DNA from: Oscillospiraceae bacterium
GTDB taxonomy: Bacteria; Bacillota; Clostridia; Oscillospirales; Ruminococcaceae
Length of the DNA: 42,286 nucleotides
Direction: 5' to 3'
Assembly (NCBI GenBank): GCA_012729855.1
Contig: JAAYCI010000008.1
Coordinates: 1 to 42,286, forward strand
Of this stretch, positions 1-8,194 are shown one piece after another. Position numbers and translations under genes: made by a program. Under the pieces are notes generated by a model, which did not search any database, was not told the DNA's origin, and saw nothing but the letters and a program-made list of their open reading frames with translations. Positions within the stretch are counted from its first letter, which is position 1. The number at the start of each line of letters is the position of its first letter.

Positions 1-115
1 ACAGAAGCAGGCTTAGGGCGAGCGTAGCCCTGTACCATAGCCACGCACCAAAGCCGCAAGAATGCGCCCCGCAGGGCGCGTTTCGAGCGCAACCGAGCGC
101 AGCGAGGCACTTAGC

Positions 116-155
116 GCAAGAGGCGGCGGTACGCCGCCGAGGCGTGGGTGAGAGC
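116..155 (+). repeat. 40-bp dispersed intergenic repeat, copy 1
   Basis: These 40 bases match 8099-8138 at 39 positions. The core is a 7-bp perfect hairpin (122-128 with 132-138), and the one difference between copies lies in its 3-base loop (gta here, gga there), so the stem is preserved. The conserved tail ends in gtgggtgagagc. Both copies are non-coding, which suggests a structured intergenic repeat of the REP/BIME kind; its function is unknown. Confidence 0.75.
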
Positions 156-182
156 CCGAAGCCTTGCAGAGTCTATATACAA

Positions 183-222
183 GCCCGGCGGTCAAACACA
201 CCCATGACCGCCGGGCCTTTTT
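183..222 (+). terminator. Intrinsic terminator of an upstream gene outside the window
   Basis: A perfect 12-bp stem (183-194 with 205-216) with a 10-base loop is followed by a T-run. No gene in the window ends just upstream, so it probably closes a transcript that starts before the window, or isolates the encapsulin operon from the repeats. Confidence 0.85.
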
Positions 223-303
223 ATGGGGCGGTTTTGCACAGCCACACCGCCCCGTTTCGAACAAGATGGCAAACAATTACAAGCAAACGACAAAGTAAGC
301 GGT

Positions 304-330
304 TTTTCGATGGCGGGACGCTCCTATACT
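304..330 (+). promoter_or_regulatory. Possible promoter of the encapsulin operon
   Basis: A good -10 hexamer, TATACT at 325-330, lies about 60 bases before the first encapsulin-operon start codon. The only -35 candidates upstream are T-rich and poor, so this is either a weak or an activator-dependent promoter. No Fur- or PerR-like palindrome is evident. Confidence 0.35.
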
Positions 331-388
331 TGAAGGTACTTACTAAAGAACACTTCACACGTGGAATTTTGGAAGGAGCGTGCGTGCC

Positions 389-760
389 ATGCCCAGTTTT
401 GCAAACCCTTTTTCCGGCAATATTGACCGCAAGATAACCAAAACCGAACTGCTGCAGGCCATCCGGGTGGATATCGCCTCGGAGCTGGAGGCCATTTACC
501 TGTACGACGCCCACTCGGAGGCTACCGAAGACCCGCTGGCCAAGAAGGTGCTGGCCGACATCCGTGACGAGGAAGTGGCCCACGTGGGCGAGCTGATGAC
601 CCTGATGCGCTATCTGGACCCCGCCGTGGCCGAGCAGCTGCTGGGCGGTGAGAACGAGGTGAAGGAGATGATGGCCGACCTGGGCATCTCCGAGGTGACC
701 ATCCGCGGGGTGGGGCCGGCAGCCGAGCCGTCGGTGGGCAGTTTGATAGAAGATAAATAA
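389..760 (+). CDS. Encapsulated ferritin-like protein (EncFtn), encapsulin cargo
   Basis: A 123-residue ferritin-like cargo that should oxidise Fe(II) and feed iron into the encapsulin shell encoded next. Counting from GTG at 380, residues E35, E65 and H68 sit in E-30-E-x-x-H spacing, which equals the E32/E62/H65 ferroxidase site of Rhodospirillum rubrum EncFtn; E37 and Y42 match its E34 and Y39. The length suits the half-ferritin, two-helix EncFtn fold, which makes its centre at a subunit interface. The C-terminus ends SVGSLIEDK, a textbook encapsulin cargo-loading peptide (consensus around GSL) after a Pro/Ala-rich linker. The SD sequence aaggag at 373-378 fits ATG 389 better than GTG 380, which is nearly on top of it. 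The shell gene follows after 13 bases. Confidence 0.9.
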   Translation: MPSFANPFSGNIDRKITKTELLQAIRVDIASELEAIYLYDAHSEATEDPLAKKVLADIRDEEVAHVGELMTLMRYLDPAVAEQLLGGENEVKEMMADLGISEVTIRGVGPAAEPSVGSLIEDK

Positions 761-773
761 AGGAGGCAGTGAG

Positions 774-1586
774 ATGGATTACCTGTCCAGAGGAGATGCG
801 CCGTTTGACGAGGCGCTTTGGCAGCAGATAGACGCCGCGGTAACCGGCGCGGCGCGGGAGATTATGGTGGCACGGCGCTTTTTGCCGCTGTATGGCCCGC
901 TGGGCCCGGGCGCTGCCTTTACCAAAATAGACAGCTACGGCAAGGAAGAAGAGACGGGCGAGGGCTTCGCCGTGATGGGTGGCCGGCTGCTGTCTCAAAT
1001 TCCGCAGCTGTATGAAGACTTTTGGCTGTACTGGCGCGACCTTGCCCACTACAAAAACGAGGGCCTGCCGGTAGACCTTTCCGCCGCGCGGGCGGCCGCC
1101 GAAACGGTGGCCCAGCGGGAGGACGGCATGGTGTTCTACGGCGTAAAAAGCCTGGGCATCGACGGCCTGCTGACCGCCAAGGGCACCATGGCCCAGAAAC
1201 GCAGCGACTGGAGCACCGGCGAGGGTGCCTTTGCCGACGTGGCCGCCAGCGTGACCACCCTGCTGCAAAATGGCCGCATCGGCCGGCACACGCTCATCGT
1301 CAGCAGCGATTTGTACGTGCAGTTACAGCGTATCCAGCCCGGCACGGGCGAGCTGGAGAGCAAGCGCATTGGCAAGCTGATAGAAGACCGGCTGTTCATG
1401 TGCACGGTACTGCAGCCCAAAACGGCGCTGCTGGTGTGCGCACAGCCGCAATATATGGACTTGGTTGTGGGGCAGGACCTGCGCGCCGGCTTTACCGAGG
1501 CGGTAGACCTGAACTACCACCTGCGGGTGCTGGAGACGGCCCTGCCGCGTATCAAGGCGCCCGATGCCGTTGTGGTATTCAAATAA
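774..1586 (+). CDS. Encapsulin shell protein (family 1, HK97 fold)
   Basis: A 270-residue shell protomer of a protein nanocompartment. The N-terminus (MDYLSRGDAPF, then a helix ending ARRFLPLYGPLG) and the C-terminus (VVGQDLRAGF followed by IKAPDAVVVFK) align with family 1 encapsulins such as that of Thermotoga maritima, and the length is normal (about 265-290). Family members form T=1 or T=3 capsids and dock cargo peptides in a pocket made partly by the N-terminal helix. It follows the EncFtn gene by 13 bases with a strong SD (aaaggagg), so the two are co-translated in an operon, and a terminator closes the transcript just behind. The window does not show a protease or ferredoxin partner. 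The T-number cannot be read from the sequence. Confidence 0.95.
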   Translation: MDYLSRGDAPFDEALWQQIDAAVTGAAREIMVARRFLPLYGPLGPGAAFTKIDSYGKEEETGEGFAVMGGRLLSQIPQLYEDFWLYWRDLAHYKNEGLPVDLSAARAAAETVAQREDGMVFYGVKSLGIDGLLTAKGTMAQKRSDWSTGEGAFADVAASVTTLLQNGRIGRHTLIVSSDLYVQLQRIQPGTGELESKRIGKLIEDRLFMCTVLQPKTALLVCAQPQYMDLVVGQDLRAGFTEAVDLNYHLRVLETALPRIKAPDAVVVFK

Positions 1587-1654
1587 CGCCATATCAGTGG
1601 TTCGGGGCTGTGCGTTTGCACGGCCCCGGCTATTTGATGGCGCTGCTTTTTTTT
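1587..1654 (+). terminator. Intrinsic terminator after encapsulin
   Basis: A long two-part hairpin starts right after the encapsulin stop: an outer stem (cgccat.. with ..atggcg) encloses an inner stem ggggc/gcccc plus gtgc/gcac, and eight T residues follow at 1647-1654. It separates the encapsulin pair from the nitroreductases. Confidence 0.8.
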
Positions 1655-1736
1655 GGGGGCTTGCGCCGGGCCGTGGTATGGGGTTATGATGAAAAAAAGG
1701 TGGGTTTGCCGCCACAGCAGAAATGGGGGGAGCAGC

Positions 1737-2459
1737 ATGAACGATCTGGAAGCAATCCGCACACGCATTGCCCGCCGGGCCTACCGCGGGGAAATGACCG
1801 AGGCTGAGTTGCGCCAGCTGCAGAAAGTGGCGCTGGAAGCCAACCTGCAATATGGGATGGACATGACACTGCTGGAAGACGACCCTGATGCATTTGGCGG
1901 CGTGACCAACAGCTACGGGATGTTCAGCGGGGTGCGCAGCCTGTTTGTGGTGGCGGGCTGGACCAACGAGCCCAACCTGCAGGAAAGGGCCGGATACGCC
2001 GGCGAACGGGTGGTGCTGGAAGCCACCAAGCTGGGCCTGGGCACCTGCTGGGTGGGCGGTACCTACAACCGCGAGCGGGTGCTGGCCAGTGTGCAGCCCG
2101 GCCATACGCTGGTGGCTGTCATCACCGTGGGGCATGTGAAGGAGGCCCCGGGCCTGCTGGAAAAAACGGTGGGCCGCGTGGGCGCCGACAAACGGAAAAC
2201 CACGGAAGAGATGATGCAGGCTGACGGCACGCCCCCGGCCTGGTTTACCGCCGGGGTGGAGGCCGCCACCTACGCGCCCTCGAACGAGGGCAGGCAGCCG
2301 GTGCGGTTTGCCTGGAAGGGCGGCGTGGCCACCGCTGCAGTGCCGGACGACAACGAACTACAGCGGGTGGAGCTGGGCATTGCCAAGCTGCATTTCGAGA
2401 TTGCCGCCGCCGGCCGGTTTGCCTACGGCAATGGTGCGGCGTTTACGCCGGCGGAATAG
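1737..2459 (+). CDS. TM1586-type nitroreductase family protein, copy 1
   Basis: A 240-residue flavin (FMN) oxidoreductase of the nitroreductase superfamily, most like the Thermotoga TM1586 group. Family hallmarks are the opening IRTRIARRAY (residues 7-16, phosphate-binding arginines), GGVTNSYGMFSGVRSLFVV (54-72), the LGLGTCWVGGTYNRE block (99-113) and, in the second half, YAPSNEGRQPVRF (179-191). The substrate is unknown; relatives reduce quinones, nitro compounds or flavins with NAD(P)H. ATG 1737 is preferred to ATG 1653 because the 28 extra residues are unlike the family and a G-rich SD lies just before 1737. It is followed after 57 bases by a close paralogue of the same length. It lacks an encapsulin cargo peptide at the C-terminus. 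Confidence 0.85.
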   Translation: MNDLEAIRTRIARRAYRGEMTEAELRQLQKVALEANLQYGMDMTLLEDDPDAFGGVTNSYGMFSGVRSLFVVAGWTNEPNLQERAGYAGERVVLEATKLGLGTCWVGGTYNRERVLASVQPGHTLVAVITVGHVKEAPGLLEKTVGRVGADKRKTTEEMMQADGTPPAWFTAGVEAATYAPSNEGRQPVRFAWKGGVATAAVPDDNELQRVELGIAKLHFEIAAAGRFAYGNGAAFTPAE

Positions 2460-2516
2460 CGCTGCCCGCCATGGCGCGCAGATAAGCCCTGTGGCCAGAA
2501 GAAAGGGGAGAACAAC

Positions 2517-3239
2517 GTGACCGACCTGGAAGCGATTAACACCCGTACAGCCCGCCGAACCTACACCGGGCAGCTGAATAAGGCCGATTTACGCCGCCTG
2601 GAGCATGCGGTGCTGGAGGCCAACCTGGAGGGCGGCCTGAACATCACCCTGCTGGAGGACGGCGCCGACGCTTTTGGCGGCGTGACCAACAGCTACGGGA
2701 TGTTCAGCGGGGTGCGCAGCCTGTTTGTGGTGGCCGGCCGCGGCAAAGAGGCCGACCTTTTCGAGAAGGCCGGCCACGCAGGCGAACGGCTGGTGCTGGA
2801 GGCCGTGAAGCTGGGCCTGGGCACCTGCTGGGTGGGCGGCACCTTCAACCGCGACAAGATAGCCGCCTCGCTGCCCCACGGGCAGGTGCTGGTGGCGGTT
2901 ATTACCGTGGGGCCCATTAAAGAAGGCCGCGGCCTGCTGGAGAAAGCCGTGGGCCGGGTGACAAGCCGTAAGCGCAAAAGCGCGGAAGAGCTGATGGAGG
3001 TGGACGGCACGCCGCCCGCCTGGTTCACCGCCGGGGTAGAGGCCGCCGCGTGCGCGCCGTCCAGCAATGGCAAGCAGCCGGTGCGCTTCCACTGGAAGGA
3101 CGGTGTGGCCACCGCCGCCGTGCCGGATGACAGCCCCGTTCAGCGGGTGGATTTGGGCATTGCCAAGCTGCATTTTGAAATTGGCGCCGGCGGCAGGTTT
3201 GCGCTGGGCAACGGGGCGGCCTTCACACCGGCGGAATAG
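2517..3239 (+). CDS. TM1586-type nitroreductase family protein, copy 2
   Basis: A 240-residue tandem paralogue of the preceding gene, beginning at GTG 2517 with SD aaagggga upstream. The two proteins match without gaps across their whole length, with long identical runs such as the GVTNSYGMFSGVRSLFVVAG block and LGLGTCWVGGT, and identical ends (NGAAFTPAE). The central differences (GRGKEADLFEKAGH for GWTNEPNLQERAGY) fall in the region that in nitroreductases often lines the substrate pocket, so the copies may differ in substrate. It is probably co-transcribed with copy 1 and ends at a bidirectional terminator. Confidence 0.85.
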   Translation: MTDLEAINTRTARRTYTGQLNKADLRRLEHAVLEANLEGGLNITLLEDGADAFGGVTNSYGMFSGVRSLFVVAGRGKEADLFEKAGHAGERLVLEAVKLGLGTCWVGGTFNRDKIAASLPHGQVLVAVITVGPIKEGRGLLEKAVGRVTSRKRKSAEELMEVDGTPPAWFTAGVEAAACAPSSNGKQPVRFHWKDGVATAAVPDDSPVQRVDLGIAKLHFEIGAGGRFALGNGAAFTPAE

Positions 3240-3270
3240 CGGCCCTAAGCCCCACAGAACGCCGAACATA

Positions 3271-3302
3271 AAAAATGCCGGCCCAAATGGGCCGGCATTT
3301 TT
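3271..3302. terminator. Bidirectional intrinsic terminator
   Basis: A perfect GC stem (3277-3284 with 3289-3296) with a 4-base loop is flanked by an A-run on the left and a T-run on the right, so it works in both directions. It lies between the converging nitroreductase and DUF169 genes. Confidence 0.92.
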
Positions 3303-3311
3303 TATCCATAG

Positions 3312-4070
3312 CTATTCGTCCTTTTTGTAGATGGCGCGCACCATGGGCCCAATGTCCGTCGAGCCCCTGTAGCGCTCGATGGGGTAGCTGAAGGTGGCCT
3401 TTTCCAGCAGAGGCATGCCCTGCAGCGCGCGGTCGAGGTAGGCGGGTGGCATCGCCAGCACCAGCTCGTCGTCCTCCAGCGTACCAAACGCGCGTTCGCC
3501 ATAGCAGGGCAGGGTAAGGCCGGGCTTGCCCGTTTGCAGGCACTGGGCCAGAGAGTCCACGCAGGAGCCCTCGCCAATAAAATGGAAGGTAAACCGCTCG
3601 TACTGTATCTTCTGCATGCCGCACAGCAGCAGCATCATCTGGGCCGGGTTGGCGTACAGGATAATGGCGTCCGGCTCAAACGGGGTGGTGGCCAGCGGGG
3701 CCATCACCAGCGCCTCGGTAAGCGGCATGCGCGGGTAGTCCTCCTGCTGCTTTAGGCCATCTTCTACAGACCCCATCCAGGTGTTTACAAACGCGGCGGC
3801 CTCGGCGGCTTTGGTCTCGGCGGTCACATTTTCCAGGCCATGCGTTCTTTTGCAGCGGGGGTTCATGGCGCCGGCGGCGGTGGCGGCCACCGTCAGGCCG
3901 TTTACCCGCACCAGGTAGGGCAGCTGGCAAAACATGCCAAATTCGTCCCGCATCACCACGCCGTCAATTTTGGCAAGGTCGGCGGCTTTTTCCACAGCCT
4001 TGAAGGCAATGGGGCCATACCGCAGGTGCAGGCGCCTGTCCAGCTCAATGCATTTCTCGTTCCAGTTCAT
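3312..4070 (-). CDS. DUF169 family protein
   Basis: A 252-residue soluble protein of the DUF169 family (Pfam PF02596), whose biochemical role is not established. Recognisable features are the motif FGMFCQLPYLVRVNG near the N-terminus, the central PFEPDAIILYANPAQMMLLL segment and the Cys/Gly-rich GEGSCVDSLAQCLQTGKPG stretch followed by LPCYGERAFG; several conserved cysteines hint at metal or thiol chemistry, but that is inference. I chose ATG at 4070 because SD ggaagga lies right upstream and the 23 residues before it do not resemble the family. The gene is monocistronic on the minus strand, and an AT-rich stretch at about 4100-4145 is the likely promoter region. Confidence 0.85.
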   Translation of the reverse strand: MNWNEKCIELDRRLHLRYGPIAFKAVEKAADLAKIDGVVMRDEFGMFCQLPYLVRVNGLTVAATAAGAMNPRCKRTHGLENVTAETKAAEAAAFVNTWMGSVEDGLKQQEDYPRMPLTEALVMAPLATTPFEPDAIILYANPAQMMLLLCGMQKIQYERFTFHFIGEGSCVDSLAQCLQTGKPGLTLPCYGERAFGTLEDDELVLAMPPAYLDRALQGMPLLEKATFSYPIERYRGSTDIGPMVRAIYKKDE

Positions 4071-4229
4071 GGGGTCACTTCCTTCCGTTTGGTATGTAAA
4101 TGGGGCAGTGGCAATACCAATATAACACAATATTTTCACAATGGATATAGCAGTGCCGGCAGTGCGGTGCGGGTGATGGGATGGATGGAGGCTTTTTGCA
4201 AATAGGTGCTTTTTTTGTGCCGCCGCGGG

Positions 4230-4238
4230 TGCTATACT
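4230..4238 (+). promoter_or_regulatory. Extended -10 promoter of the ABC permease gene
   Basis: TGCTATACT (TG at 4230-4231, TATACT at 4233-4238) is an extended -10 element 66 bases before the probable start of the permease gene. A clear -35 is lacking; only a T-run lies at the right distance. Confidence 0.5.
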
Positions 4239-4303
4239 GGTGCAATGATGCGAAAATACTGGTGAACAGGCCGACCACGCAACCAGGCAGGAGATGACCG
4301 AAC

Positions 4304-7300
4304 ATCAAACAGGCGCTACGCAAGAATATATGGCGGGATATCCGCGCCTCTGCCGGGCGGTTTATTGCCATTTTGGCCATTACGGCGCTGGGGGCGGGCT
4401 TTTTTGCCGGCCTGAAAGCCACCAGCCCCGACATGCGGGCCACCGCCGACCATTACTATGGCGACGGCCACCTGATGGACCTGCGGGTGCTCTCCACCCT
4501 GGGGCTTACGCAGGCTGACGTGGAAATACTGGCCGCCCGCCCCGATGTGGAGGCCGTGATGGCCGGCTGGGGCATGGATGCGCTGACCGAACACCCCGAG
4601 GGCGACCAGCCCGCCCGGCTGAACGCCCTGCCCTATGATACCAGTGATGATAACCCCCATTACCTGAACCGCCCCACCGTAACAGAAGGGCGGATGCCCC
4701 TGGCCGCCGATGAGTGCCTGGTGGATGCGTCGTCTGCCTGGCAGGTGGGGGATGTGATTACCTTGAGTGCCGCCAACAGCGCGGACGCGCTGGATTTGAT
4801 GCTGCAGCACCGCTTCACCGTGGTGGGGCGGGCCACCTCGCCGGCGTATGTGTCGTTCTTCCGCGGCAACACCAATATTGGCGACGGGCGGGTGGTGTAT
4901 TTTGCCTATCTGCACCCCGATGCGTTCGACCAGGAGGTATACACCGACGTTTACCTGCGGCTGGCGGGCAGCGGGGCGGTGTCCAGTTTCTCGGACGCCT
5001 ACGATGATTTGATAGACACCGAGGCCGACGCGCTGGAGGTGCTGGGCGAAGCACGCGCACAGGTGCGCTACGATGAGGTGAAAGCCGAGGGCGAGGCGGA
5101 GCTGGCCGATGCCCGGCAGAAGCTGGCCGACGCCCGGCAGGAGGTGGCGGACGGCGAGGTTGAGCTGATAGACGGCCGCCAAGAGCTGGAGGATGCCAGG
5201 GCCGAGGCGGACGAAAAGCTGGCCGACGCCTGGCAGCAGATACTGGACGGCGAGGCGGAGATTGCCAACGGCTGGAGCGAGGTGCGCAGCAACGAACAGA
5301 AGCTGGCCGACGCCGATGCGCAGATAGCCGGCGGCGACGCCGCCCTGGCCACCGCCCGCGCCCAGCTGCAAACCGGCTGGGCCGAGTATGACACCGGCGA
5401 GAAAGCACTGGACAAACAGACCAAAACCTGGCGGAAGGGCCGCGACCAATACGACGCCGGCAAAGCGGCGTACGACGCCGGCCTGGCCGCCTGGGAGGCC
5501 GGGCAGGCTGCCTGGGAGGCCGGGGCCGCCCAGGTGGAAAGCCTGAACCAGGCCGTGGCGGGCATCGGCCAGGCGGTGACGGGGCTGGAGGGGCTGTTGC
5601 AGCAGGTAGCGGCCGGCACCCCGGGCGCCGATGTACTGTTTGAGCAGACGGCGCTGGAGGCCGCGGCGGGCTTGCGCCAGATTGCCGCGGGCCTGGCCGC
5701 CGCCGGCCTGCCGGGCGGAGACGCCATGACCGCCGCCGCCCAGGGTATGGAAGACGCTGTGGCGGCAAAGGCCTACGATGTGGCCTACGGCACACTGGCC
5801 GCCGTGCCGGCCGCGCTGCAGCCGGGGCTGGACGCCGCCGCGGCTGAACTGGCAGCCGGCAAAGCCGAGCTGGATGCCGGCAAGGCCACGCTGGACGAGA
5901 GCAACGCCACACTGCAAGCCGCCAAAGCCGAACTGGACGCCGGTAAAAAGGCGCTGGACGCCGGCACCGACCAGTTGAAAGCCGCCAGGGCCGAGCTGGA
6001 TGCCGGCGAAGCCGCCGTGGCCGAAAACGCCGCCACACTGGACGCCGCCCGCGCCCAGGTGGCCGATGGCCGCAGCCAGCTGAAGACCGCCAAAACTGAG
6101 CTGGCCGACGCCGAGCGCAAGCTGGCCGACGGCAAGGCGGAGTACGCCGAGCAGAAAGCCGAGGCCGAGGAAAAGATAGCCGACGCCGAGGTGGAACTGG
6201 CCGACGGCGAGGCCGAGCTGGCCGATGCCCGCCAAAAGCTGGCCGACGCCGAGGAGGAGATAGCCGACGGCCAGCGCCGGCTGGACGAGCTGGAGGTGCC
6301 CGAGTGGTATGTGCGCACTCGGGAGGCGAATCCCGGCTACTCCGGCTTTGCGTCCGACACCAATCGCATAGACTCCATTGCCGTGGTGATCCCGGTGTTC
6401 TTCTTCCTGGTGGCGGCGCTGGTGTGCCTTACCAGCATGACGCGCATGGTGGAGGAGCAGCGGATGATGATTGGCACGCTGAAGGCTTTGGGGTATGGCC
6501 GGGCCAGCATAGCGGCCAAATATGTGGGCTACGCGGCCATTGCCAGCATTGCCGGGGCGGTGCTGGGCGTGGTGGTGGGCTTCATCGCCTTCCCCAGCAC
6601 CATCTGGCAGGCGTATTCCATCCTGTACATCATGCCGCCCATACGCCTGTGGGACAGCAACCAGATGCTGGCGGCGGTAAGCATACTGGTGTCGGTGCTG
6701 TGCACCACGCTGGCCACGCTGGCCGCCTGCATAAACGAGCTGCGCAGCGTGCCGGCCGAGCTTTTGCGCCCCAAGGCCCCCCGCGCCGGCAAGCGGGTGC
6801 TGCTGGAGCGCATTGGCCCGCTGTGGCGGCGGCTGTCCTTCATGATGAAGGTGACGGCCCGCAACCTGTTCCGCTACAAAAAGCGCTTCTTCATGACAGT
6901 GATAGGCGTGGCTGGCTGCACGGCCCTGCTGCTTACAGGCTTTGGTTTGCGGGATTCCATCTCCGGCATCGTCAGCCGGCAGTACGGCGGCATCAACCTG
7001 TATGACCTGATTGCGGTGACGGCCGACCCCTCCACCGCCGAAGCCGATACCCCGCTGAATGCCCTGCTGCCCAAAATTGGCACGGGGATCTACCTGCAGG
7101 AGCAGCTGATTGAGGCGGAATCGGACGCCGGCAGCAGCAACGGGCTGACGGTGTACATCGACGTGGCCGAGGCACCGGAGCGGCTGGCGGAGTTTGTGCA
7201 CTTTGAGGACCGCACCACCGGCGTGGTGCTGGATTTTCCACAAGAGGGCGGTGTGGTGATTACCGAAAAGCTGGCCGACCGGCTGAAGCTGAAGGCGGGG

Positions 7301-7981
7301 GACACCTTCAGCATCAACTTCCCCAATGAAAAGCCGGTAACGACCACCGTGGCCGCGGTGATGGAAAACTATGTGATGAACCACATCTACGCCACGCCCC
7401 GGCAGTATGAAGCGCTGTTTGGCAAGGCGCCCGCGTATGACACCGTGCTGATAAACCAGAGCGCGGACTCCGCGCTGGACACCGACCAGGCGCTGAACAC
7501 CCTGCTGGAGACCGACGGCGTGGCCGGCGCCAGCGACATTGCCGGCATGAAGGCGCGCTTCGACGACATGTTCTCCAGCCTGGACGCCGTGGTGTGGCTG
7601 ATCATTCTGGCGGCGGGCCTGCTGGCTTTCGTGGTGCTGTACAACCTTACCAACATCAACATCACCGAGCGGGGGCGCGAGATTGCCACGCTGGAGGTGC
7701 TGGGCTTTTACAACGGCGAGGTGGCGTCCTACGTGTACCGCGAGAATTTGATCCTCACCGGCATTGGCATTGCGGTTGGGCTGGTGCTGGGGGTGTACCT
7801 GCACCAGTTTGTCATCACGGCGGCCGAGGTGGACGAGGTGATGTTCCGCCGGGTGGTGGAGCCGCTGAGCTACCTGTGGGCGGTTTTGTTCACCTTTGGC
7901 TGCGCCATGCTGGTGAACCTGGTGATGCTGCCGCGGCTGCGCAAGGTGGACATGGTGGAGTCGCTGAAGGCGGCGGAGTAG
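4304..7981 (+). CDS. Large FtsX-type ABC transporter permease with long extracytoplasmic coiled coil
   Basis: About 1,225 residues. Layout: an N-terminal amphipathic stretch KNIWRDIRASAGRF leading into TM1; an extracytoplasmic domain; a coiled coil at roughly residues 240-665 built from heptads rich in LADAR, LADGE and LDAGK; a first FtsX domain (three TMs, residues about 690-830); a fourth anchor (KRFFMTVIGVAG) with a second periplasmic-like domain; and a C-terminal FtsX domain ending VDMVESLKAAE. Family members couple a cytoplasmic ATPase to export or to mechanical signalling in the envelope, but no ATPase gene lies nearby. The start is odd: TTG at 4373 would cut TM1 in half, while the conserved N-terminus reads back to codon AAC 4301 behind a TGA at 4295. 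ATC 4304, 9 bases after SD aggaga, is my best guess; ATG 4294 is in another frame. Confidence 0.85.
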   Translation: MKQALRKNIWRDIRASAGRFIAILAITALGAGFFAGLKATSPDMRATADHYYGDGHLMDLRVLSTLGLTQADVEILAARPDVEAVMAGWGMDALTEHPEGDQPARLNALPYDTSDDNPHYLNRPTVTEGRMPLAADECLVDASSAWQVGDVITLSAANSADALDLMLQHRFTVVGRATSPAYVSFFRGNTNIGDGRVVYFAYLHPDAFDQEVYTDVYLRLAGSGAVSSFSDAYDDLIDTEADALEVLGEARAQVRYDEVKAEGEAELADARQKLADARQEVADGEVELIDGRQELEDARAEADEKLADAWQQILDGEAEIANGWSEVRSNEQKLADADAQIAGGDAALATARAQLQTGWAEYDTGEKALDKQTKTWRKGRDQYDAGKAAYDAGLAAWEAGQAAWEAGAAQVESLNQAVAGIGQAVTGLEGLLQQVAAGTPGADVLFEQTALEAAAGLRQIAAGLAAAGLPGGDAMTAAAQGMEDAVAAKAYDVAYGTLAAVPAALQPGLDAAAAELAAGKAELDAGKATLDESNATLQAAKAELDAGKKALDAGTDQLKAARAELDAGEAAVAENAATLDAARAQVADGRSQLKTAKTELADAERKLADGKAEYAEQKAEAEEKIADAEVELADGEAELADARQKLADAEEEIADGQRRLDELEVPEWYVRTREANPGYSGFASDTNRIDSIAVVIPVFFFLVAALVCLTSMTRMVEEQRMMIGTLKALGYGRASIAAKYVGYAAIASIAGAVLGVVVGFIAFPSTIWQAYSILYIMPPIRLWDSNQMLAAVSILVSVLCTTLATLAACINELRSVPAELLRPKAPRAGKRVLLERIGPLWRRLSFMMKVTARNLFRYKKRFFMTVIGVAGCTALLLTGFGLRDSISGIVSRQYGGINLYDLIAVTADPSTAEADTPLNALLPKIGTGIYLQEQLIEAESDAGSSNGLTVYIDVAEAPERLAEFVHFEDRTTGVVLDFPQEGGVVITEKLADRLKLKAGDTFSINFPNEKPVTTTVAAVMENYVMNHIYATPRQYEALFGKAPAYDTVLINQSADSALDTDQALNTLLETDGVAGASDIAGMKARFDDMFSSLDAVVWLIILAAGLLAFVVLYNLTNINITERGREIATLEVLGFYNGEVASYVYRENLILTGIGIAVGLVLGVYLHQFVITAAEVDEVMFRRVVEPLSYLWAVLFTFGCAMLVNLVMLPRLRKVDMVESLKAAE

Positions 7982-8098
7982 GGCCCGAAGGGCAAAATTT
8001 GGCTTGCGTCGTTGCTAGCTGACCGTGCGCAGCAGGCCGAGGCAAACAAATTTTCCCGCGCCCGGCGAACCAAGCGGCGCAGCCGCGCAGTGTGAGCC

Positions 8099-8138
8099 GC
8101 AAGAGGCGGCGGGACGCCGCCGAGGCGTGGGTGAGAGC
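8099..8138 (+). repeat. 40-bp dispersed intergenic repeat, copy 2
   Basis: Second copy of the element at 116-155, with one difference, which is in the loop of the central 7-bp hairpin (8105-8111 with 8115-8121). Same orientation as copy 1. Confidence 0.75.
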
Positions 8139-8194
8139 TTCCCCGCTACACCAAGCTTGGGGCGAGTGTGCCCCGATCTTGGTCACATGCTGCG

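Larger units (their letters stand above)
1..388. other. Intergenic region before the encapsulin operon
   Basis: No convincing gene is visible in these 388 bases. They hold, in order: a GC-rich segment at 9-47 whose first 20 or so bases resemble 8153-8194; a short hairpin at 65-76 (gcgccc/gggcgc) that is echoed at 28485-28510; a 40-base element at 116-155 found again at 8099-8138; an intrinsic terminator at 183-222; and an AT-richer promoter-like stretch around 300-330. The first 180 bases are therefore repeat sequence and the rest is transcription signals. Open frames across this segment have no family resemblance and no ribosome-binding site, and look like products of base composition. Confidence 0.6.

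Noticed and set aside
1737-3239. Nitroreductases as encapsulin cargo
   Set aside because: Both end in NGAAFTPAE, which has no GSL-type loading motif, and a terminator separates them from the shell gene.
4316-7804. A 1,162-codon open frame antisense to the ABC permease
   Set aside because: It is His/Gly/Gln-rich with no family resemblance or SD. Long antisense frames are expected opposite repetitive GC-rich coding DNA.
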